From Halobacterium sp. KA-4 (GTDB lineage Archaea > Halobacteriota > Halobacteria > Halobacteriales > Halobacteriaceae), in assembly GCF_021028995.1 (NCBI RefSeq), contig NZ_JAJJZG010000012.1, positions 44,203-108,202 on the forward strand: 64,000 nucleotides of DNA. Reading direction: 5' to 3'. Shown one piece after another: positions 25,478 through 34,358 of this stretch. Positions within the stretch are counted from its first letter, which is position 1, and each line of letters starts with the position of its first letter. The translations under genes and the position numbers were made by a program. Below the pieces are notes generated by a model, which was given only the letters and a program-made list of their open reading frames with translations, had not been told where the DNA came from and ran no database searches.

Positions 25478-25605
25478 TCAGAAACCTACCTAGGCGGGGG
25501 CTTGAGGATCCGGATTCACAATCGGCTGGACGACAAGTGCCGTTGAGCGATTCGTGTGTCACCGTGTCACGCGCCGCTTATTGCCGTAAGCGAAGTAGGA
25601 AGTCT

Positions 25606-26527
25606 ATGTTCGTCGGGCACGGCCTCGGGGCATTCGCCCTCGTCGCGTTTCTAGCGACGGTGATGGGTTGTAGCCGTGAGCGAGCGATACGAGTGGGCAT
25701 CATCGCCGGCCTGTTCGCATTCGTTCCCGACGTGGATATCGTGTACGCCCCTATCGGGTTGCTCGCACGGTCCATACAGACGGTGTCTCCTGATGTGTTC
25801 TGGGGGACTGCGAATACGATTCATCGAGGAGCGACGCACTCGCTTGTTGTCGGAGCGATTCTCGCTGCCGCTGTCGCGGCATGGAATGTCCCGGCACGAC
25901 GTAGCCGGATTGTTGCTGTCGGCGGCTTCCTGTCCATCATCGCGATCGGAGCGGTCGTCGATGGCCTCGTGAACGCGGGAGTCTTAGTCGTGTACGTAGC
26001 TTCAGGGCTTGGAATCGGGGAATGGGGCCCGCCGAAACGGAGCTGCAACACGCTGGCTGTTTGGTGCGGCGCTGATTGGTCTGGTATCACATCCGTTCGG
26101 CGACCTCTTTACCGGCGGACCTGCTGACTTTCTCTATCCGTTCGACGTTGTCTTGGTGACCAGTCGAGTCGCGCTGCATCCGGACCCGACGGCCCACTTG
26201 CTAGCGGCATTCCTCCTCGAACTTGGAACGATTTGGTTTGCTATATTCGCGTACACGTGGTTGCAGCAGATTCCAATCCGTGGCCTGCTTCGTCCGCGTG
26301 CCGTAGCTGGAAGCGGGTACGCGGCTGCGGTCCTCGTCATTCCGACACCAACGATTCACACGGCCCCTCCATTCGTCTTCAGTATTCTCGTGCTCGCTAT
26401 AGTCGGAGTCGGGATTCCGACACGGCCATTCAATCACCACAGACGCGGTGAAACGCTCGTCACAGGGCTCGCCGCCGTCACAGCTGGTGCTATCGCGTAC
26501 GCAGCGGCTTACGGTACACTCGGTTAA
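25606..26527 (+). pseudogene. YdjM/DUF457-type membrane metal-dependent hydrolase, frameshifted
   Basis: Two overlapping frames together make one protein. The first (from ATG 25606, MFVGHGLGAF) contains PDVD and IHRGATHSL, typical of the YdjM/LexA-regulated membrane hydrolase family; the second (from about 26009) continues with LIGLVSHPFGDLFTGGP and three more helices to 26527. The frame change lies near 26000-26050, around ggggcccgccg, a homopolymer-rich spot. Either the gene is inactivated by a 1-nt indel or the read is in error. The first frame ends at 26127 with a non-homologous Arg-rich tail. Confidence 0.7.
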
Positions 26528-26578
26528 CGCAACGGCTCGCTGGTGCCGTGATTACTGTCGACACCTCAAGGTGCCGAT

Positions 26579-27313
26579 TTATTCGATAGCGGTAACGCGG
26601 TGGAAGACGACTACACCGACGATCAAGACGACGGTGAAGTATCCCACGGCGCCGATGAAGTTCCAGAGGTCCAGCCCTTGAGTGAAGGCTGCGTCCATCG
26701 TCGCCTTCGTCGTAAAGTACCCCGGAAGCGCCTTCGTCCAGGCTGTGGAGTCGGTCGCCATCGGGTTCTGGAACAGCAGCATATCCACGTACGGGAAGAA
26801 GAGCATGACATACACCCCAGCCAAGCGACTCAGAGAAACACCGATAATCACACCCAAGACGCCGTAAATCAGAGCCGTCAGCACAGTTGCGGCGACGAAG
26901 GCAGGTATCGACACCGGAGAAAATCCGACTAGGACGATTGCCAGCGAGACAGCACTGACGATTAGGCCACCAGCAGCGAGCAGACTCACACGGGAGACGA
27001 CGAGGTCACGCGAGCGATACCCAGCCAGACGAAGCCGGTCGTCGGCGGCCTTCGAGGACTGCATTAGGAACAGTCCGACGATACCCGACAGCAGCCCGGC
27101 GGTGACGGGCGTCACCAGCGCTGCGACGAATTCCGAGAGCGTAACCGTCACTGACTCACCGCTAATCGGGATAGTCAACGTCGCTTCCGGGACGATGTAC
27201 ATGAATCCCCCGATGAAGTACAGCGGGAGGGCGATCAGTAATCCGATCAGGGCCGGCGTTCGACGAAATTCCCGCAGCCCCATCGTCACAGCCGTTGTGA
27301 TGCGGGTATTCAT
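26579..27313 (-). CDS. ABC-2 type transporter permease
   Basis: 244 aa with six transmembrane helices in the ABC-2 pattern: an N-terminal amphipathic segment TMGLREFRRTPALI, helix, external loop, and the cytoplasmic segment KAADDRLRLAGYRSRDLVVSR that contacts the ATPase. Last gene of a three-gene minus-strand operon with 4-nt overlaps (28826 to 26579). With its partner permease it probably forms a heterodimeric exporter. Substrate unknown. Confidence 0.8.
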   Translation of the reverse strand: MNTRITTAVTMGLREFRRTPALIGLLIALPLYFIGGFMYIVPEATLTIPISGESVTVTLSEFVAALVTPVTAGLLSGIVGLFLMQSSKAADDRLRLAGYRSRDLVVSRVSLLAAGGLIVSAVSLAIVLVGFSPVSIPAFVAATVLTALIYGVLGVIIGVSLSRLAGVYVMLFFPYVDMLLFQNPMATDSTAWTKALPGYFTTKATMDAAFTQGLDLWNFIGAVGYFTVVLIVGVVVFHRVTAIE

Positions 27314-28068
27314 TGCACGACACCCCCCGAAACGATAGGTTCGACAGTGTGTGTGTAGGCCAGTATTGCGAGGCCGCCCAGAACTGCGACGATTGTCAGC
27401 GCCGGTAGCAACTCACCTGTCGCGAGTTCCCCGTCGAGGACAGCGCGGGTGACCACCTCGTGGCCGTACGAGGTCGGCGACAATTGCGTGATTCGGTCCT
27501 GAATCGGGAAAATGCCACTGGCAATGACGTTGTCCATATCCGCGAGGATGACCAGGGCGAGCGAGCCCTCTAGCGCTCGAGGGAGGACTGCTCCGACCAG
27601 GATTCCCAGCATCGCGTAAATGACACCAACGAGCGTGAGGCCCATGAAGACGAACAACGGCGAGGCGACGGGTTCGGACAACAGTCCAACTAGCGTCAGC
27701 GTGGAGACGCCCGCAATCACCAAGCTGATTACGACGAGCGTCGCAAATCGGGCGACGAGCAAATCTAGCGCGGGAAACCCACAGATAGAGAGGCGGTGAT
27801 CGGCATCACGTGCGCTGATGAGTTGGAAGAGCCCGAGCACTCCCGCCAGAGCCCCGGTCGCAAACGTTGCGCCCGTGATTCTGGCGGTGGCATCAAGCGA
27901 CGCGGGGAGGTTCAGAAATCCGAACTCGGGGAACTGACCGTACGCGACGCCGAAGATCTGAATGGAGGCGGCCGGGAGCACGACTAAGAGCACGAGGTTC
28001 AGGGGTTCGCGAAAGAACGACAGTGCGCTCGCCCGGATGCCCGCGGCGTATCGGCTGAGTAGACTCAT
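27310..28068 (-). CDS. ABC-2 type transporter permease
   Basis: 252 aa, six transmembrane helices, with the matching coupling loop SARDADHRLSICGFPALDLLVAR between helices 2 and 3 (compare KAADDRLRLAGYRSRDLVVSR in the following gene), so the two permeases are distant paralogues. Overlaps both neighbours by 4 nt. Forms the membrane part of an exporter with the ATPase at 28065-28826. Confidence 0.8.
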   Translation of the reverse strand: MSLLSRYAAGIRASALSFFREPLNLVLLVVLPAASIQIFGVAYGQFPEFGFLNLPASLDATARITGATFATGALAGVLGLFQLISARDADHRLSICGFPALDLLVARFATLVVISLVIAGVSTLTLVGLLSEPVASPLFVFMGLTLVGVIYAMLGILVGAVLPRALEGSLALVILADMDNVIASGIFPIQDRITQLSPTSYGHEVVTRAVLDGELATGELLPALTIVAVLGGLAILAYTHTVEPIVSGGVVQ

Positions 28069-28826
28069 TCGGACTTGCCTCCGGTGGTATCGGGTTGTTC
28101 GCAGTCGATTTTTTCTTCGGTTGGCGTGGATGCCGGACCGCCTTCCTCATCGACGACCTCCCTGTGGAGGTGGCCGTCGTGAAGTTCGTAGATCACGTCG
28201 AAGCGGTCACGTTCGTTGATGATGTGGGAGATAATGGCGATACCGACACCGCGGTCACGGAGGTCTTCGGTGAGGTTCCAGAATGCTTGGAATGTCTCCC
28301 AGTCGAAGCCTGTATATGGTTCGTCAAGCAGCAGAAGGTCGGGTTCGTGCATCAGCGCGACACTGAGATTGAGCTTTTGTTTGTTCCCACCGCTCAAATT
28401 CCGAACCTGCCGGTCCCGGAACCGCTCGAAATCAAGTTCTGTCAGCAACCACGACCGCGCCGCGTCGACTTCGCTGGGGGACATCTCGTAGGCCTCGCCG
28501 AATAATTCGAATGTTTCGTCGACGGTCAGCCGGTCGTAGAGCCGCGGCTCCTGGGGACACCAACCGATACGTCCCGACCGAGCGACGGTGCCGTCGTCGT
28601 AGTCCAGCACACCAGCCAGAATCTGCATCAACGTCGACTTGCCGCTGCCGTTTTCGCCCATAATGCCGACGATTTCACCACTACCGATCTCTAATGTCGC
28701 TCCGTCAAGAACGTCGACAGAGCGAGAGAACGGCAGCCAGGAGTCGTATGTCTTTTGGATGTTGATTGCTTCGACGACAGTATTTCCTGATTGACTACTT
28801 TGTGTGCTCCGCTGTGGGCTGCTCAT
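28065..28826 (-). CDS. ABC transporter ATP-binding protein
   Basis: 253 aa. Walker A GENGSGKST, Q-loop GWCPQEPRL, signature NLSGGNKQKL, Walker B LLLLDEPYTGFD and H-loop ISHIINERD. The C terminus has an acidic tail of about 25 residues. First gene of the operon with two permeases. An atttaac TATA-like element (about 28857-28864) stands 31-38 nt before the ATG. Export substrate unknown; the neighbouring metal genes make a metal or peptide stress role possible but unproven. Confidence 0.85.
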   Translation of the reverse strand: MSSPQRSTQSSQSGNTVVEAINIQKTYDSWLPFSRSVDVLDGATLEIGSGEIVGIMGENGSGKSTLMQILAGVLDYDDGTVARSGRIGWCPQEPRLYDRLTVDETFELFGEAYEMSPSEVDAARSWLLTELDFERFRDRQVRNLSGGNKQKLNLSVALMHEPDLLLLDEPYTGFDWETFQAFWNLTEDLRDRGVGIAIISHIINERDRFDVIYELHDGHLHREVVDEEGGPASTPTEEKIDCEQPDTTGGKSE

Positions 28827-29145
28827 GTCTTGCTTGAAATGTGAACACGCACTTTTGTTAAATTAGCTGCTAAAAAACGAACTATCTTATTCTATCTATA
28901 ATAATATATTCTTGTTTTATTAATAATATGGGTTGCTACCAGCCCCCGACAGCTGATTCCCGGGCAATCCGTTCGATAGTCGGGCTAACCATTCACACGA
29001 CTACCCCAGAAGAGTGGACTCTACGGAATGGCGGCTCTCATACTCACTCATAGAATCTTCCACTACGAGGACGGCCTATTGCCACGGACCACATACAAGT
29101 TATCGCCCCACCGTTGCTGGGATTAAAGGCACTCCGGGCTCTCAC
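28827..29145. promoter_or_regulatory. Divergent AT-rich intergenic region
   Basis: 319 nt between the ABC operon (minus) and the CDF gene (plus). It holds an AT-rich block (28857-28930, with ttgttaaattagc and tctataataatatattc) carrying the ABC promoter, and a second TATA-like gattaaag at 29121-29128 about 20 nt before the CDF start. No further gene seen. Confidence 0.45.
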
Positions 29146-30063
29146 ATGAAATATAACAAGATGAGTTCAGCGGGGCACAGCCATGAGCACAACGAGGACA
29201 GCAGTGTTCGTACGCTCGGAGCAGTAGCAGCTATTAATCTCGCCGGCTTCGTCATCGAGCTTGTGGGGGGGCTGACGTTCGGGTCTGTCGCACTTATCGG
29301 GGACGCGTTCCACATGCTGTTCGACTCGCTGGCATACGTGATCGCTCTGGGCGCGGCCTACATCGGAACTAATTCGAATCCCGGGGAGTACTGGAGTTAC
29401 GGCTTGAGCCGGGTAGAGCCGTTTGCAGCGTTCTTGAACGGCGTGTTACTCGTCCCGATGGTGGTGTTCCTGGTCTGGGAATCCTATCAGCGCTACCTCG
29501 CACCCGTCGATATCAATCCCCAGATGACCATCCTCCTCGGAACTGGGGGATTGGTCATAAATCTCCTGTCAGTATACGTTGTTCAGGGTGGTGAAATGTC
29601 GCTGAACGAGCGTGGCGCGTTCTATCACCTTCTCGGGGATGCAGGTGCGTCGGTCGCTGTCATCGTCTCGATGCTGTTCGTGGAGTTCGGTGGGTACTAC
29701 ATCGCGGACCCGATTACGGCAGTCCTCATCGCTGCCATCATCATTTGGTCGGCAGTCAAGCTGCTCCGGGAGAGTGGCGCAATTTTCTTTCAGCGCAGCC
29801 CCATCTCGGTCGAAGATCTGGAAGCACGCATCGAAGCTTTCGACGACGTAACTGCGGTTTTGGACATTCACGTCTGGTCGCTGTCGAGTCGACTCGATGT
29901 GGCGACAGTCCACGTGACTAGTGACGTAGCTACCGTTGAGGAACGTGACGAACTTAAGCGGACGATCACTGAGCTGCTCCATGACGAATTCGGCATCGAG
30001 CATGTTACAGTGGATGTCCTTGGAGCGGATTCGCACACTCGGCCGACCGAGCACAGCGACTGA
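29146..30063 (+). CDS. czcD: Zinc-type cation diffusion facilitator
   Basis: 305 aa from the ATG at 29146 (MKYNKMSSAGHSHEHNED); the longer frame adds 44 residues without homology. Six transmembrane helices with the Zn-CDF site HxxxD in helix 2 (FHMLFD) and HxxxD in helix 5 (YHLLGD), an N-terminal HSHEH metal-binding tail, and a C-terminal cytoplasmic domain (DIHVWSLSSRLDVATVHV) of the CzcD/ZitB kind. It exchanges cytoplasmic Zn2+ or Cd2+ for protons. A second, different CDF lies at 34359-35267. Confidence 0.85.
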   Translation: MKYNKMSSAGHSHEHNEDSSVRTLGAVAAINLAGFVIELVGGLTFGSVALIGDAFHMLFDSLAYVIALGAAYIGTNSNPGEYWSYGLSRVEPFAAFLNGVLLVPMVVFLVWESYQRYLAPVDINPQMTILLGTGGLVINLLSVYVVQGGEMSLNERGAFYHLLGDAGASVAVIVSMLFVEFGGYYIADPITAVLIAAIIIWSAVKLLRESGAIFFQRSPISVEDLEARIEAFDDVTAVLDIHVWSLSSRLDVATVHVTSDVATVEERDELKRTITELLHDEFGIEHVTVDVLGADSHTRPTEHSD

Positions 30064-30301
30064 GACTGGTTTTACGGGCTGTGCTGGTCTACCGATGGGC
30101 GAAGACGCGGATGTCAGCACTCTAGGGCGTACCTGCTAGAGGTGCGTGTTTTCGTTTGGTTTGTCTGGACTGGATTCATAGGAAGTCGCGTCCGCGGACT
30201 GTGACTCATGTGGGTTGTGTCGAACATCATCGGTCCTTGTCTCGCGGGGCGAGACATCGCCGTCCCCCTATGTATAGGTAGTCCAAAATCCGGGTTGTTC
30301 C

Positions 30302-31456
30302 ATGACAAAACGCTTTGGCGCTCCCGGATCTGGGCTATTGCGTCGAGAATTTCTCGCAGCAACTGGCGCCACCAGCTTTTCAGCCATCGCGGGCTGTACT
30401 GGAGACAACGGAGGCCAGCCAGTCGCCACCACAGCGACAGAGACTAGTAGCCAATCTACGTCGGCTCCTCTTCCGTTTACGAGTCCGCCGACAGTCGTCG
30501 ACGTTGACGAACAGGGCGGCGAAGTAACGATGCGAACGCAGCGAGCTCGCCATGCTGTCCACCCGCTCGAAACGATGGGTGGACCAGTCGAATTCCCCCG
30601 CGTCTGGGCGTGGCAAGCCGACGACAACGACCCCAGTGTACCCGGTCCGATCCTCCGGACCACCGAGGGTAATGCCATGGAAGTAACGCTCGACAACACG
30701 GACGGCCGTCGGCCCCACACGATTCACTTCCATGGTGTTCGAAAAACCTGGAAAAATGACGGTGTCCCGACGACAACCGGGATTCAGGTCCCCGCAGGTG
30801 AGAAACACACCTACAAAATTCCGGCGAACGTGCCGGGGACGCATTTTTACCACTGCCACTTCCAGACTCATCGGCATATCGATATGGGGATGTATGGTAT
30901 CTTCCGCGTCGATCCGGAAGGCTATGAGCCGGCAGATCGCGAGTACTTCATGACGGTCAAAGACTGGGATTCCCGAGTCCCGAGGAAGTGGGCTGGGAAT
31001 GCGGACTTTACCTATGACGCTGCCAGTCGAAATCCAGACGTATTTACCGTCAACGGGAAGAGCGCACCCCGAACGCTGCACCCCGAAGAAGGGGCGCCGA
31101 TCATCGTCGACGAGGGCGACTCAGTTCGTATCCACCTCGTCAACGGCGGGTATATGTCGCACCCGATGCACATCCATAACCACCGCTTCCAGCGCGTCGA
31201 AAAGGACGGCGGGACGATTCCGGAGGCTGCCCGCCACGACATGGACGTCACGAACGTCGCCCCTGCTGAACGACACACGATCGAATTTACTGCCGATGCA
31301 GACCCCGGCATCTACCTGATGCACTGCCACAAGGTCAACCACGTCATGAACGGCACGTTCTACCCCGGCGGGATGCTTACTGGTGTGGTCTATCGATCCG
31401 TCATGGATACGGACATCTTCAACCAGCTTATGGAGTACGCCGGTTACTCCACGTAG
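30302..31456 (+). CDS. Two-domain multicopper oxidase
   Basis: 384 aa. Tat signal with lipobox-like end (RREFLAATG...AIAGC, Cys32), a Ser/Thr linker, then two cupredoxin domains. Domain 1 carries HFHG (142-145) and HFYHCHFQTHRHIDM (181-195); domain 2 carries HPMHIHNH (287-294) and HCHKVNHVM (341-349). These match all copper-ligand blocks of multicopper oxidases, with a Cys in both domains, so a type 1 site could exist in each, as in the A- or B-type two-domain trimeric oxidases. Likely oxidises Cu(I), Mn(II) or phenolics outside the cell. The copper/redox island and halocyanin nearby agree. Confidence 0.85.
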   Translation: MTKRFGAPGSGLLRREFLAATGATSFSAIAGCTGDNGGQPVATTATETSSQSTSAPLPFTSPPTVVDVDEQGGEVTMRTQRARHAVHPLETMGGPVEFPRVWAWQADDNDPSVPGPILRTTEGNAMEVTLDNTDGRRPHTIHFHGVRKTWKNDGVPTTTGIQVPAGEKHTYKIPANVPGTHFYHCHFQTHRHIDMGMYGIFRVDPEGYEPADREYFMTVKDWDSRVPRKWAGNADFTYDAASRNPDVFTVNGKSAPRTLHPEEGAPIIVDEGDSVRIHLVNGGYMSHPMHIHNHRFQRVEKDGGTIPEAARHDMDVTNVAPAERHTIEFTADADPGIYLMHCHKVNHVMNGTFYPGGMLTGVVYRSVMDTDIFNQLMEYAGYST

Positions 31457-31661
31457 AGACCCTCTACACGAGGACCAGGACTGGATATAACTGAACGATA
31501 GGGGTTACCCGGCTCTGGTGGACTCCTTTTGGTTCGACACCGCCCCGTTGAAACAGCCGTCGCTAGGACTGCGAATCGGTCATCGAAATGATTCGGAATC
31601 AACACATCTGGGGGCTCGCATGGACCGCAATCTGGCGGATTTCGGCTACTGGGTCGGCCTG

Positions 31662-31847
31662 TTACGGACTGGCGCGGAACTCGCCGTGTTTCATCCCGAA
31701 GAAGAACGCGATGACCGAGAAGACAATCATCGAGGGCAGAACCATCATGAAGACTGTCGAGGAGGTCATGACGGTCGTGAGCGCAATCGCCGCGACGGCG
31801 ACAATTACGACAAGGGGAGCCACCGAGCGCACAAAGTCGGATTCCAT
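31662..31847 (-). CDS. Small two-helix membrane protein (paralogue of 14987-15163)
   Basis: 61 aa (MESDFVRSVAPLVVIV to MKHGEFRASP), two transmembrane helices. It matches the 58-aa protein at 14987-15163 nearly throughout, and their upstream regions also match. Located between the multicopper oxidase and the split DUF7260-like gene. Function unknown. Confidence 0.7.
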   Translation of the reverse strand: MESDFVRSVAPLVVIVAVAAIALTTVMTSSTVFMMVLPSMIVFSVIAFFFGMKHGEFRASP

Positions 31848-31853
31848 ATGTAC

Positions 31854-31882
31854 TGTTGTGACCGGATAGACAAAACCGTTAA
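31854..31882 (-). promoter_or_regulatory. Conserved promoter block of the small membrane protein
   Basis: Reading toward the gene: gttaacgg, then a T-rich segment about 25 nt before the ATG, then tcacaac. It aligns with 14951-14979 before the paralogue, with gttaacg and tcacaac at near-identical spacing from the start codon. Confidence 0.5.
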
Positions 31883-31987
31883 CAAAGTGAACCGCCTCGG
31901 GGTCAAGCCCCGAGGCACTCGGCCTGCTCCGCCTGTAGATTTGCTGGAAACCGGCACTGACGACTGGGTAAGAGGTGAAACGGGGGA

Positions 31988-32949
31988 CTACTCATACTGG
32001 GAGATAATCTCCAAGATATCGACAAACGTCGCCAACACCGGATAATCAACCTCCAGACCCTCATAGAGATACGAACAGAGGTCAGTGTGGGCATCCCCGT
32101 CTGCCGACCGATCGATTCGATGAGCGTGGATTTCCTCCTGCCGTTGCTGGATCCAGCTCTGACATTTATCATTCAACGTGTGAAGCGTGTCGTATCGGTC
32201 GGTCAGTTCAGTATCTGAGATCCCCTGTAATTCCGTCGAATCAAGTTCTGCTATCGCCTCTCGAATCTCGTGAACTGTAGATTGCACGTCTTTGAGCGTA
32301 GTGAATTCATCCTGGAGAGTCTCCAGAAAGACCCGGCGATTGTCAATACACTGTTGTGCGGCCTCGAGGAGTCGTTGTTTGATGACTGGTGAGAACGTAG
32401 TCGCTTCCGAGATTAGAACCAACACATCGACCCCGAACTCGGCACTGAGGCTCGCCTCGAACGAATCACCGTACACGTCGCCGTAGTGGTCGACTGCCAT
32501 CACAGTCTCACGATACAATGGCTCGATGGGCACTGTCTAGTTGAGCGGATTCTGGCGACTTAGTGTCTCACACCGGGTATACTAGAATCGAAACGGGTTC
32601 GTTTCTTGCTCGTGCTTCTGAGACACTCTCCGTTTCGTTCGTACGCGGTTCAGAAGTGAACTCTCTCTAGGACCACAGCTATCTTTCAGACAATCGAAAT
32701 CAGCCGGTTTGCCTGAACTAGACAGTGCCGCTCGATGATATCGCGAACCGACTTCTCTGCGGATGTAAGGCTCTGATTCACTCCAACAACTGACGGTTCG
32801 AACCGAGGAGCCTGTGTGTCGACGGTCTGAATACGCTGGCGAAACCGTTGGAAAGCTTGACACTCGCGCTCGACCTCGCGTCGTTCCTGCCGAACACTAT
32901 CGAGGGCAGCATCCGGGTATGTCGGCCACGAGCCTTGTGCAAGCGTCAT
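31988..32949 (-). pseudogene. DUF7260-like gene split by a 200-bp insertion
   Basis: The N-terminal part (ATG 32949 to about 32729) is helical (RQERREVERECQAFQRFRQRI, SLTSAEKSVRDIIE) and the C-terminal part (from about 32528 to 31988) continues IEPLYRETVMAVDHYGDVYG. A 200-bp element with terminal inverted repeats lies between them and is flanked by an 8-bp direct repeat (gctcgatg); removing element plus one repeat joins the two halves in the same frame (DII-EPLYRETV). I recall similar intact coiled-coil proteins as haloarchaeal DUF7260. The C-terminal frame could still be translated from an ATG at 32533. Function unknown. Confidence 0.75.
32529..32728. mobile_element. 200-bp MITE-like element with 14-bp inverted repeats
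   Basis: Left end ggcactgtctagtt (32529-32542) and right end aactagacagtgcc (32715-32728) are perfect inverted repeats. Direct repeats gctcgatg (32521-32528 and 32729-32736) are an 8-bp target duplication. The interior encodes no transposase. GGCACTGT-type termini with 8-bp duplications are typical of IS6-family elements (compare IS26 GGCACTGTTGCAAA), so this is probably a non-autonomous IS6 derivative. Confidence 0.8.
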
Positions 32950-33052
32950 CGGCAGCGTGTGTCTCCATACTGGTGGTCCGAAGCACAGTCAGTGTCGGCC
33001 AAATGGTGTACGAGCGATTCCGGAGCGCACAGCTCGCAGTGTACGCGGCCGC

Positions 33053-33616
33053 CTACCCTGAGAACGAGCTGTACGAGACGCTGCCTTGATCGACGATGGT
33101 CTGGCTTTCGGGAACGTCTCCGTCCGGCGGCATACTCCCCTCCGCGGGACCGCCTGGTTCGCCGACGACGATTCGACCAACCATCCCCAGGGACTTGTGC
33201 GGGATACAGAAATAATCGTACGTGCCCGTGGTCTCGAACGTATGCTCGTACGTTGCGCCTTGTTCACTCAGAACCTCGCTGTTGAACGCTTCCGCTCCGT
33301 CGGGAATCCGCGTCACCTCTGCTGAACTCGTTCCCTCTTTGTAGGCGGTTGCCGAGTGACTTCCACTCTGGATTTCGAACGTCACTGTCTCCCCGGATTC
33401 GACGAACAGCCCGATGGGATCGAAATAGTACTCGCTCCCTTCGGTGACCATCATAACGGTATTTGAGTCTCCTGACCCACCAGCTGTCTCCTGCGTTTCA
33501 GTCGTGGTCGGCTCACCGCCACCATCTCCGTTCCCCGAACTACTGCATCCAGCGAGACCAGTTACGCCACCTGTAGCGAGAATTCCAGCCGTCTTGAGAA
33601 CCTGTCGACGCTCCAT
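33053..33616 (-). CDS. Halocyanin-like blue copper lipoprotein
   Basis: 187 aa. Tat signal and lipobox (ERRQVLKT...GLAGC, Cys24), Gly/Thr linker, then one plastocyanin domain (about 52-155) with type 1 copper ligands His87 (GSHSAT), Cys137, His140 and Met145 in YFCIPHKSLGM. A C-terminal extension of about 33 residues (from GEPGGPAEG) follows the domain. It shuttles electrons on the outer membrane face, for instance to oxidases or from the multicopper oxidase nearby. A promoter with ttatg about 25-30 nt upstream is possible. Confidence 0.9.
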   Translation of the reverse strand: MERRQVLKTAGILATGGVTGLAGCSSSGNGDGGGEPTTTETQETAGGSGDSNTVMMVTEGSEYYFDPIGLFVESGETVTFEIQSGSHSATAYKEGTSSAEVTRIPDGAEAFNSEVLSEQGATYEHTFETTGTYDYFCIPHKSLGMVGRIVVGEPGGPAEGSMPPDGDVPESQTIVDQGSVSYSSFSG

Positions 33617-33714
33617 ACCACTTTATCAAATGCCTCAACATAAGGGGAAACGGCGGATTCCCACTGAGCAGGACACCGGCCTTATTTGAAGTACTGAGAC
33701 CCCAAGCTAGAGGT

Positions 33715-33789
33715 GCTCCGTTGGTGTAGCTCGGCCAATCATCTCGGCATCTCACGTCGAGGACCGAGGTTCAAATCCTCGACGGAGCA
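33715..33789 (+). tRNA. tRNA-Glu (anticodon CTC)
   Basis: A 75-nt cloverleaf: acceptor gctccgt pairs with acggagc (plus discriminator A), anticodon stem ctcggc/gtcgag encloses loop atctcac with anticodon CTC, and the T arm cgagg-ttcaaat-cctcg is perfect. CCA is not encoded, as usual in haloarchaea. It resembles the canonical haloarchaeal tRNA-Glu with substitutions in the D and anticodon stems. It is isolated between the halocyanin and IS debris. Could be a spare tRNA or an integration site. Confidence 0.85.
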
Positions 33790-34007
33790 TTCTCGACCGA
33801 TTTTCCAAACGAGGAGAAGAAAGTCTCCCGAGAACGAAGTGAGATAGCCGCTTGACCGATGTACTGATCTGAAGTAAGGTATGCTGACTCCTCTGCGAAC
33901 TAACCTTACTCGAAGCAATGTTGTCGGACTCGCCACTATCACATTTCCAGTCGGAGCCTGTCTGGTGTTGGGAGTTAACTTATTTCCAATCCCGATAGTG
34001 CCTCCTC

Positions 34008-34254
34008 TAGGCCAAGTGCCGCGACTGTGGACTGGACAACAACGGCGACAAGAATGGTGGAACAAACATCGGCAAACAAGCCGTCGGAAGGACATTCGAA
34101 TCCCGCTATCGACGGGTGAAGTAGTTATGACTCAGCCGAAAACGCAGGTTGTACTCAAGGGAACCAAAGGTGAGATGGAGCCTGCGACTTCCCCAGACGA
34201 CGTAGTCCTAACACTCCAGAGAGGAAGCCTGCGGCTTTAGTCGTAGGAGAAGTT
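34008..34254 (+). pseudogene. C-terminal remnant of an IS1341-type TnpB
   Basis: Reading the frame from about 34010, AKCRDCGLDNNGDKNGGTN then GKQAVGRTFESRYRR and, after a stop, TQPKTQVVLKGTKGE and TLQRGSLRL: the C-terminal zinc-finger tail typical of haloarchaeal IS200/IS605 TnpB. The sequence ends with the hairpin-forming cctgcggctttagtcgtagg (34228-34247), like the right end of these elements. The upstream frame from 33881 (hydrophobic) appears unrelated. Only the 3' end of the element survives. Confidence 0.6.
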
Positions 34255-34358
34255 ACCTTTCACTCTCAACGCACCGTGAAAGGTTTCGATTGAATCAAAA
34301 ACTCGATTATACGCGCCTAATGAGGTCTCTTATGTGGATGTAGCAGGATCCATATATT

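Noticed and set aside
31518..32045. 175-aa plus-strand frame, Asp/Arg/His-rich
   Set aside because: Antisense to the conserved 61-aa membrane protein and to part of the split coiled-coil gene.
32529..32728. The 200-bp insertion as an intron or intein
   Set aside because: It has inverted-repeat ends, an 8-bp target duplication and stop codons in frame, which fit a transposon derivative and not a self-splicing element.
33881..34007. Hydrophobic frame (VVGLATITFPVGACLVLGVN) before the TnpB remnant
   Set aside because: Runs into TnpB remnant sequence in the wrong context and has no supporting homologue that I recognise; may be a relic but cannot be supported as a gene.
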